From Ignavibacteriales bacterium (GTDB taxonomy: Bacteria; Bacteroidota; Ignavibacteria; Ignavibacteriales; Ignavibacteriaceae): a stretch of 35,454 nt of DNA. The notes under the pieces were generated by a model, which did no database searches, was not told where the DNA came from, and saw only the letters and a list, made by a program, of their open reading frames with translations. Position 1 is the stretch's first letter, and each line of letters begins with the position of its first letter. Location: contig JAGUYG010000070.1 of NCBI GenBank assembly GCA_020061465.1, positions 1 through 35,454 on the forward strand. The letters run 5' to 3'. The translations under genes were made by a program, and so were the position numbers. Below, in pieces: positions 30,166 through 35,454 of this stretch.

Positions 30166-30591
30166 ATGAAAAACTTTCTTAAAAATTTTTCGTTCCCGCT
30201 TAAGACGGCAGTTTTAATTCTTTCTACGCTTATATTGTTTATACCGGTAATATTTATCGGCGTGTTAGGACCCGATAAAATTATCACATTAAGTGAAAGG
30301 ATAATAAGATTACTCTTTTTGATCCCAACCTTTATTGCGATGCTGGGATTCATTTATTGTACTCTTGGCTATCACTTTCAGATTTTGAGGGGGGACGAGC
30401 TGAAACTTCGCATTCATTTTGAATCATTAAACATTTCATTTACTTCCATGCTGATTGCTTTCTTCGTTCTTATTTTTGTGTTTATAAATTTTGCGCCGGT
30501 TATGCTGAATTGGATTTTGGTATTTTTAGCTGCGATAGGAATTATATCGTACCTCTTAGCCGTGCAATTTGTGAAAGAGAAATACCATTGA
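30166..30591 (+). CDS. Small four-helix membrane protein (DUF2975-like)
   Basis: 141 residues. The start ATG at 30166 follows AGGAG by about seven bases. Four hydrophobic segments are visible: about 14-35 (AVLILSTLILFIPVIFIGVLG), 48-70 (LLFLIPTFIAMLGFIYCTLG), 92-112 and 115-135. The charged loop HFQILRGDELKLRIHFESLN lies between the second and third. The stop codon overlaps the TTG start of a small HTH regulator. This pairing is typical of DUF2975-type membrane proteins with a YozG-like Cro/CI regulator. No enzymatic residues are seen. Likely an autoregulated membrane-response pair; the signal is unknown. Confidence 0.6.
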   Translation: MKNFLKNFSFPLKTAVLILSTLILFIPVIFIGVLGPDKIITLSERIIRLLFLIPTFIAMLGFIYCTLGYHFQILRGDELKLRIHFESLNISFTSMLIAFFVLIFVFINFAPVMLNWILVFLAAIGIISYLLAVQFVKEKYH

Positions 30592-30782
30592 AGAATAGAC
30601 TAAAAGTATTACGTGCAGAGAAGAATATTTCTCAGGATGATTTAGCAAAGGCTCTTACTGTTTCCCGGCAGACAATAAATGCAATTGAGCGCGAGAAATA
30701 TGATCCAAGCTTACCGCTTGCATTAAAGATTGCTAAATTTTTCGAAAAGAAAGTTGAAGAAATTTTTTTTCTTAACGACTGA
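30588..30782 (+). CDS. Small Cro/CI-family HTH transcriptional regulator
   Basis: A 64-residue, single-domain helix-turn-helix protein. The start is the TTG at 30588, overlapping the preceding stop codon (TTGA) with GAAAGAGA upstream. Starting further upstream would read through the membrane-protein gene. The domain is KNRLKVLRAEKNISQDDLAKALTVSRQTINAIEREKYDPSLPLALKIAKFFEKKVEEIF, a textbook XRE/YozG-type fold with recognition helix SRQTINAIE. It probably binds its own promoter near 30050-30150, where TTAGGTCA (about 30003) and TGACCTAA (about 30067) form an inverted pair. That operator is speculative. Confidence 0.85.
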   Translation: MKNRLKVLRAEKNISQDDLAKALTVSRQTINAIEREKYDPSLPLALKIAKFFEKKVEEIFFLND

Positions 30783-31413
30783 CTTTGCTGTAAAGTGTTC
30801 GCCTGCACACCGAAGTTTCAAAGTTGGGACATTTAAGTGTTGGTGTGGCGAAGGCAGATTGGATTTTGTTTTCAGTTTATGGTTTGTGGTGATAAAAAGA
30901 GTTTGATTAGTTCTAACTGTTGAAGGAAAAGAAGAATTATAATGAGAGATGTTGCCGAGTTTAGTAGAGTATAATATTTTTATTAGTGATTCTAAGTGTC
31001 TTAGTGCCTTTTCAGACTGATCCTTCGGAGTGGCAAAAGAAACACCAGGCTGCGTCAATTTTAAAAGCAATAGCCCCTACCCCCGGCTTCCCGCTTCCAA
31101 CCGCCCAAGATGTTCTCTGAATTACACAGAGTTCCGCAGAGGGAATACAGGAGAAACACGGAGAGACGAATCAAGATTATAAACGGAATGCGGGGAATGA
31201 AGAATATGAAGGATCTAAAAGGACACTTAAGGCACAGCATCCTTTGGACACGAAATAAAAAATGAAAAAACAACCACTCTCTTAGCTCCCACTTCCAACT
31301 CCCAACGACGGGCTATCAACCACCGCCTACCCGAAGATTTTTTTTGCCTTTAGTGAGAACATTAGATAATTTTTTTATGTCTTTCTCAAAAACTTTTTAA
31401 CAGGAGTCTCACC
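30783..31413. other. Gene-free stretch of degraded repeats
   Basis: 631 bases without a supportable gene. It contains a TCAGACTGATCCTTCGGA block (31014-31031) that recurs at about 35349-35366, a CTAAGTGTCTTAGTGCC block echoing 35226-35240, a pyrimidine-rich strand (CCCCGGCTTCCCGCTTCCAAC) and ACACAGAGTTCCGCAGAGG-type text. Base composition is visibly higher in G+C and more repetitive than neighbouring genes. It appears to be accumulated non-coding repeat sequence; the promoter of the Yip1 gene must lie near its end. Confidence 0.55.
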
Positions 31414-32244
31414 ATGGATAATTTCGAAAACAGCGAAGTGAATCAAAACACTCAAATGCCGGGGGAAACACCTTCCATTGAAGAACTTTCCCACACCGAT
31501 AAAGCTGTAGGAATATTTACAGAACCTGCACAAACTTATTCTCAAACGGCTAAATTTCCGCCTAAAACCATCGACTGGTTTTTACCTGTGTTATTACTTC
31601 TAATACTCGTTGCAATATCACGTGTTCTAGTACTTCAAGATCCGGAGATATATTTACAGATGAAGAACGAACAAATAGCAAAAGTTGAGAAGCAATTTAA
31701 CGAAATGGTTGAGAAGGGGCAGATGACAAGAGAGCAAGCCGATCAGCAATTGGATAGAGTACGTGATCAATTCGAAATGGGACGGGGGGCGGTAGGAATG
31801 ATAATACAAACTGTTTCAATTTTAATTTTAGGTTTTATATTCTTCTTTATAGTGACGGGTATTTTCTTCCTCTTCTCAAAATTCGCACTGAGAGGAGACG
31901 GAACATACTCCTCAGCATTAGTTGGAAACGGCTTAACAGCTTACATAAGTATGGTTCAAATCATAATAGCTGCTATCCTTTCTTTCCTTTTCGGAAGAAT
32001 GATTAACGATACAAGCGCGGCTTCTTTAATGCATTCCGATACAGCAACGGTTACCGGATTTGTTTTAGCCAAGATAGATCCAATTTCAATATGGAGTTAC
32101 ATTATACTCAGCATTGGTTTGGCAAAAATGTTTAAATCTCAAACTATGGATAAATATTTTATTATGGTTTTTGCTGTTTGGATTTTGGGTTCGCTGCTGT
32201 GGTTCGGAATCGGTCAGTTATTCCCATTTTTACAATTCGGATAA
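31414..32244 (+). CDS. Yip1-domain membrane protein
   Basis: 276 residues. A strong ribosome-binding site (CAGGAG) precedes the ATG. There is an acidic, Thr/Pro-rich cytoplasmic head (about 1-40), then a first helix at about 54-72. A charged coiled segment follows (MKNEQIAKVEKQFNEMVEKGQMTREQADQQLDRV, about 85-120), then four membrane helices (about 128-155, 172-195, 215-235, 245-268). The layout matches bacterial Yip1/YIP1-family proteins. The function in bacteria is unknown. It stands alone and converges on the DUF4249-like gene, with a long hairpin between them. Confidence 0.75.
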   Translation: MDNFENSEVNQNTQMPGETPSIEELSHTDKAVGIFTEPAQTYSQTAKFPPKTIDWFLPVLLLLILVAISRVLVLQDPEIYLQMKNEQIAKVEKQFNEMVEKGQMTREQADQQLDRVRDQFEMGRGAVGMIIQTVSILILGFIFFFIVTGIFFLFSKFALRGDGTYSSALVGNGLTAYISMVQIIIAAILSFLFGRMINDTSAASLMHSDTATVTGFVLAKIDPISIWSYIILSIGLAKMFKSQTMDKYFIMVFAVWILGSLLWFGIGQLFPFLQFG

Positions 32245-32297
32245 TGCGGTAATGAGCTAAACTTTTAAATTACATTACGAAGAGATGTTCGAAGTGT

Positions 32298-32344
32298 AGA
32301 GATGACATCTTTAATTTTTTACATTACTAAAAGATGTCATCTCT
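32298..32344. repeat. Long perfect hairpin repeat, copy 2
   Basis: AGAGATGACATCTTT pairs with AAAGATGTCATCTCT (15 bases) around an AT-rich loop. The stem is identical to 18114-18162 but the loop is unrelated. It lies between the convergent Yip1 and DUF4249-like genes and could serve as a two-way terminator. Confidence 0.85.
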
Positions 32345-32388
32345 GTTTATTGTCTTTGCCGAATTTATTTGGTTGTTAGCCGCTTCAT

Positions 32389-33351
32389 TCAATTTGCGGG
32401 GGTATAGCCGAGAGATTCAATATAATCTCTATTCAGCTTAATCCCTCTTACCTGTTTTATGTATGAACCGAAAATCCCTAAGCCGCCAACAATATTTGTA
32501 AAATCGATTTGGTCTAAACGGATTGTAAAATCATCCAGGTAACCCTTCGAATTAGAATAGTAGGTAGATAAATTTTCATCAAGAATAAGCAAATCAAATC
32601 TTCCGTTATAAATGATATAACTCCATTTATCAGGATCGCCTTCTGAAATTTTTTTCATTGCATAGTCGATGTTTTCTTTTTTGTATACCAAATTTTCACC
32701 CCTAAACGGTTTTGAATAAATTGGGGTTGAACCTTCAAAAGTAATCGGAACATCAACACTTAGCCTTGTAAATTGGCTCGACTGATATTTTCTGTAAAAA
32801 ATGGTAAGTCTCGGGACATACCATGACCGGTAATTTGCAGCCTTCCAAGCAAAATTGCTGTAGTCTTTATCCTCAGCCGGAATTATTGAATCCATCGCCG
32901 AAGTATTCCACTCAACCAATTCAGGCATCTTTGTCCACGACCAAATTACACGGTCATCTTCCAGCAGCGCCCTTAATTTTAATGAATCTTTTTCTGAAGG
33001 AATAAAATCATTTAAATAATAAATTAATACTTCACCTACATATCTGCCGGAATTTAAGATGCTTAAAAGCGTATCTTTAAATACGTAAACCTTTTCATTG
33101 TTCTTCCAAAGTTTTAGCTCTTTAACTCTTCGGAAAGGATTATCCGGATTATCGTAAGGATTGTAACCCGGTACATCGTACGATTGCAAGACAACCGCTG
33201 TTTGATAAGTAGTATCACCGCGTATTATGCAATTCAATATATAACGCGGCTGAAATTCGGTTCTTGGGCTAAAGCTTTCTTCGCATGATATTGAAATAAA
33301 AAACGAAATTATAATCAGTGGTAGTACCAAAATTTTGATTAAAAATTTCAC
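32389..33351 (-). CDS. DUF4249-like lipoprotein
   Basis: 320 residues. The start is the GTG at 33351, one base after the upstream stop codon and preceded by AAGGGGG. It opens VKFLIKILVLPLIIISFFISISCEES, a lipoprotein signal with the lipid cysteine in SISC. The body begins EFQPRYILNCIIRGDTTYQTAVVLQSYD, resembling DUF4249 proteins of Bacteroidota, which often sit beside TonB-dependent receptors, although none is present here. No catalytic motif is seen. It is translationally coupled to the PEGA gene, so the two products probably act together at the envelope. Confidence 0.6.
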   Translation of the reverse strand: MKFLIKILVLPLIIISFFISISCEESFSPRTEFQPRYILNCIIRGDTTYQTAVVLQSYDVPGYNPYDNPDNPFRRVKELKLWKNNEKVYVFKDTLLSILNSGRYVGEVLIYYLNDFIPSEKDSLKLRALLEDDRVIWSWTKMPELVEWNTSAMDSIIPAEDKDYSNFAWKAANYRSWYVPRLTIFYRKYQSSQFTRLSVDVPITFEGSTPIYSKPFRGENLVYKKENIDYAMKKISEGDPDKWSYIIYNGRFDLLILDENLSTYYSNSKGYLDDFTIRLDQIDFTNIVGGLGIFGSYIKQVRGIKLNRDYIESLGYTPAN

Positions 33352-33352
33352 A

Positions 33353-34768
33353 CTAATCCCCCTTGTATTTAATGACTCCCCGCCTCCAAGTTGTGAACCA
33401 CTTGTGATTGTTTTCATCTATGGCAACTGATTTAAGTGTATCGACTTTAATCGGAGAATTTGTCTTGTCGAAATTAGTATAACCGCCAACAGTGAACTTG
33501 TATAATCCCTTGCACGTGGTAAGCCAAATATTATCATTTTTATCAGCCTCGATGTCTGTTATGCTGTAAGGAAAATATTTATCCCATATTTTCCAGGAAT
33601 TACCGTTAAAGTACGCTACCTGCGTTGTACTGCATATCCAAACGTTATCATAACTATCTATTGTAAGCGCAACAAGAGCAGGATAGTCATTAGGATTAAC
33701 TTCTGTATAATTAAATATCTCCCAATTAAATTCTCTATCGAATTTACCTATGTATTTGTCGCTTATTATCCAAATGTTATTTTTTCTATCACACTTAATG
33801 TCTCTGGCTAAAATAAATTCTTTGTTAATCGATGAATTTGTACTATTTATAACTTGCCAATTTTGCCCGTTAAAATGTATGAATCCGGCATCAGTTCCTG
33901 CCCAAAAATGTCCAATGCGATCTATTAGTGAAGAATAAATTTTAGTAAATGGGACATCCAAATCGATCCAGTTATTATTATAAAATAACATTTCGTCTAT
34001 GGTTTGAATGAATTTGTTATTTAAGTTGTCAACGCCTATATAGAATGTCATGTTAGTCGGCATCGGAGAATTATCGGAGTTAAACAATGTCCATGCTTTA
34101 TCATCAAACCGCACCAGACCCTCTAATGAAGCAATCCACTTTATACCTTGACGATCGATTGTGATTTGATCGTACAATCCAAAATATAGTGGTATCTCTG
34201 AATTATCCTTTCTATAGTTTACCCACACAGTCGAATCTTCCATCAGGTAAAAATTATAATTAGAAGTGCCGCTATAGACAAATGTTGTAAACTTAACATC
34301 CCAATATCCTTCTTTTTTGAATCGTACGTTATGATAACCCGGTAGCAGTTTATATATATATGCAGGTGTAAATTCATTTGTAACAGAATCGTTAATTATA
34401 ATCAGCGCCCCTTCAGGCTTGGAATTAAGAGATAGATTTCCATACATAGCTGGATTTTTTGTGTAATCAATAAAGTAGCTGACAATGGTGTCTTTCTTTA
34501 ATGTAATTACAAGAGATGTATCCTTAAAAAATTTTTTCTTTAATGTTAATGTATATGTACCTTCTTCGATGCCGTCAATTGTGTCAGGTGTAATGCTGCC
34601 TGTAATTGAACCGTTAAGAATAATTTCCGCCCCTGCCGGATATGAGTCGATAAAAGCTTTGGCTGGTAAAATTGGACCCGGGATGGGAGGGCTAGTTGTA
34701 ATTTCCTGTTCGCAGCCGGATAACAAAACCAATAATGCGAATAACTTTATTTTTAAATTGATTTTCAT
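33353..34768 (-). CDS. PEGA-domain lipoprotein with two-component-type propeller
   Basis: 471 residues. The signal is KIKLFALLVLLSGC, with lipidation Cys19 in LSGC. Two PEGA domains follow (about 36-108: AFIDSYPAGAEIILNGSITGSITPDTI..; about 112-180: LSNSKPEGALIIINDSVTNEFTPAYIY-like). Then comes a beta-propeller of about 270 residues with Reg_prop-type blades: FGLYDQITIDRQGIKWIASLEGLVRFDDKAW, VDNLNNKFIQTIDEMLFYNNNW, DRIGHFWAGTDAGFIHFNGQNW and DSYDNVWICSTTQVAYFNGNSW. It lacks kinase or HTH domains, so it is a surface or periplasmic propeller rather than a sensor kinase. It is followed one base later by the DUF4249-like gene. Ligand unknown. Confidence 0.8.
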   Translation of the reverse strand: MKINLKIKLFALLVLLSGCEQEITTSPPIPGPILPAKAFIDSYPAGAEIILNGSITGSITPDTIDGIEEGTYTLTLKKKFFKDTSLVITLKKDTIVSYFIDYTKNPAMYGNLSLNSKPEGALIIINDSVTNEFTPAYIYKLLPGYHNVRFKKEGYWDVKFTTFVYSGTSNYNFYLMEDSTVWVNYRKDNSEIPLYFGLYDQITIDRQGIKWIASLEGLVRFDDKAWTLFNSDNSPMPTNMTFYIGVDNLNNKFIQTIDEMLFYNNNWIDLDVPFTKIYSSLIDRIGHFWAGTDAGFIHFNGQNWQVINSTNSSINKEFILARDIKCDRKNNIWIISDKYIGKFDREFNWEIFNYTEVNPNDYPALVALTIDSYDNVWICSTTQVAYFNGNSWKIWDKYFPYSITDIEADKNDNIWLTTCKGLYKFTVGGYTNFDKTNSPIKVDTLKSVAIDENNHKWFTTWRRGVIKYKGD

Positions 34769-35060
34769 AATAACTTATAAGTGGCTGTATAAAGACACAA
34801 TGTTTCCCCGGTTTTACACAATCCCGTTCAGGTACATTTGCTTCACAGAAAAAATTTAACCTTTTAAATTTGCTTTTTCAATAGAAAAAGATGAGCCGCT
34901 TAACTTCAATACATTTTATGAGAGCCATATCAACAAGTTAACATAGGTTCAATGCTGGCAAAGATTAACAATCGGTTTTTGATTCAAACAATTACATATT
35001 TATATGGTAATGAATTCTACAATCATTTGGCTTGGCGAATTATAAAAAAGTTATTAATGA

Positions 35061-35085
35061 CAGTGCTGTCCAAATTAATTTTATT
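35061..35085 (+). repeat. CTGTCCAAATTAATTTT repeat, copy 3
   Basis: CAGTGCTGTCCAAATTAATT plus TTATT matches the dps-breakpoint copy (minus strand of 267-291) except at two positions in the first 25. An approximately inverted partner, CAGTACTTTGGAC, lies about 90 bases downstream (35157-35169). Confidence 0.65.
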
Positions 35086-35382
35086 TACTAAAATTGGTTA
35101 TGAATAAAAGAAATATTCTAATGTTTTACAACAATTTTAGAACTCATCCCTCAAATCAGTACTTTGGACAACGAGGGTGACTATAAAGTAATATTCTTTC
35201 CGAAGGATCAATCTGATTTGTGTTTCTTAGTGTCTTAGAGAATCAATGGCAAATTAAACCTCGGTTTTTTCCAAAGGATCGTTCCGACAAACGAAATTAA
35301 GCAATCAGCCACTAAAGCACTAATTCACAAAGCAGCACGGCGTAGCAGTCAGACTGATCCTTCGGAAAAGTAGAACTCATCC

Positions 35383-35432
35383 CAACCCTTCTCTTAAGAA
35401 GAGAAGGGCTTATCCGTAGGATCTTTAGATTG
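35383..35432 (+). repeat. Dispersed repeat, right copy
   Basis: Hairpin CCCTTCTC-TTAAGAA-GAGAAGGG followed by a 24-base block identical to 50-73. The upstream text (ACTCATCCCAACCC) also occurs inverted at about 195-207. Confidence 0.75.
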
Positions 35433-35454
35433 GCAGAGATAACTTAACATTTAA

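Larger units (their letters stand above)
34769..35454. other. Gene-free right end with dispersed repeats
   Basis: 686 bases with no supportable gene. It holds the third CTGTCCAAATTAATTTT copy (35066-35085) and a CAGTACTTTGGACAAC block (35157-35172), which is roughly inverted to it. A TCAGACTGATCCTTCGGA block (about 35349) and the repeat shared with the left end (35383-35432) follow. The upstream promoter of the PEGA gene should lie within the first 100 bases. Confidence 0.6.

Noticed and set aside
31061-31273. 70-residue minus-strand frame in the repeat-rich gap
   Set aside because: Its sequence is a translation of repetitive non-coding text with no ribosome-binding site or family resemblance.
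1-35454. CRISPR array
   Set aside because: Repeats are palindromic and dispersed; the only tandem repeat (3948-4107) is tRNA-derived, and no cas genes occur.

Overview
The window looks like a chromosomal segment of an AT-rich, Gram-negative Bacteroidota/Chlorobi-type bacterium, most likely an Ignavibacteria relative. That placement is my inference from gene content: an S46 dipeptidyl-peptidase, a PorV/PorQ-type barrel protein, an apparent type IX secretion (T9SS) sorting domain on a metalloprotease, a DUF4249-like lipoprotein, BamD, and many short palindromic intergenic repeats. No rRNA, plasmid, phage or CRISPR signal was seen.

Layout. (1) 1-1475: repeat-rich end, a broken dps gene, two NifX/NifB-type metal-cluster proteins and a DUF5320-type Gly/Arg-rich protein, all on the minus strand. 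A sigma-54 activator with two PAS domains (1705-3426, +) is divergent from them. (2) 3430-4107: a rearranged tRNA-Asn locus with one intact tRNA, two tandem tRNA copies lacking the T-arm, one displaced 3' tRNA part, a GIY-YIG nuclease gene and the start of a second GIY-YIG gene. The defective tRNA copies carry TCCCGA-type palindromes in place of one side of the anticodon stem. (3) 4297-6483: S46 peptidase with the DPP11-type arginine. (4) 6589-17350: a long minus-strand gene train: unknown envelope protein, bamD, acyl-CoA thioesterase, FG-GAP protein, secreted metalloprotease, then ccmABCDEF, closed by a good terminator. ccmD is a 52-residue gene with a TTG start. CcmE has the CxxxY haem-binding motif instead of HxxxY, and no ccmG or ccmH is present. 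(5) 17351-18189: gene-free, repeat-bearing. (6) 18190-24764: htpX, a PorQ-like barrel protein, a TPR protein, glycyl-tRNA synthetase, and a DUF47-PiT phosphate uptake pair. (7) 25026-29591: five tightly packed minus-strand genes: tryptophanase, a DUF4905-like protein, AMMECR1, MEMO1 and a DUF2520 Rossmann protein. (8) 29592-35454: a small membrane-protein/HTH pair, a Yip1-family protein, two lipoprotein genes, and long gene-free stretches with dispersed repeats.

How it fits together. The ccm genes make a cytochrome c maturation machine of the variant type (haem exporter-like CcmAB, CcmC-D-E haem loading, CcmF ligation). BamD, the PorQ-like protein, HtpX, the FG-GAP protein and the metalloprotease belong to envelope biogenesis and secretion. 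The S46 peptidase and tryptophanase point to peptide and amino-acid catabolism. The sigma-54 regulator next to NifX-like/DUF5320 genes suggests a redox- or metal-responsive module.

The most unusual region is the tRNA-Asn/GIY-YIG array. It shows both a duplicated mobile-gene unit and palindromes placed precisely in tRNA anticodon arms. Several other repeat families recur across the window; one of them ends exactly where the dps reading frame breaks.
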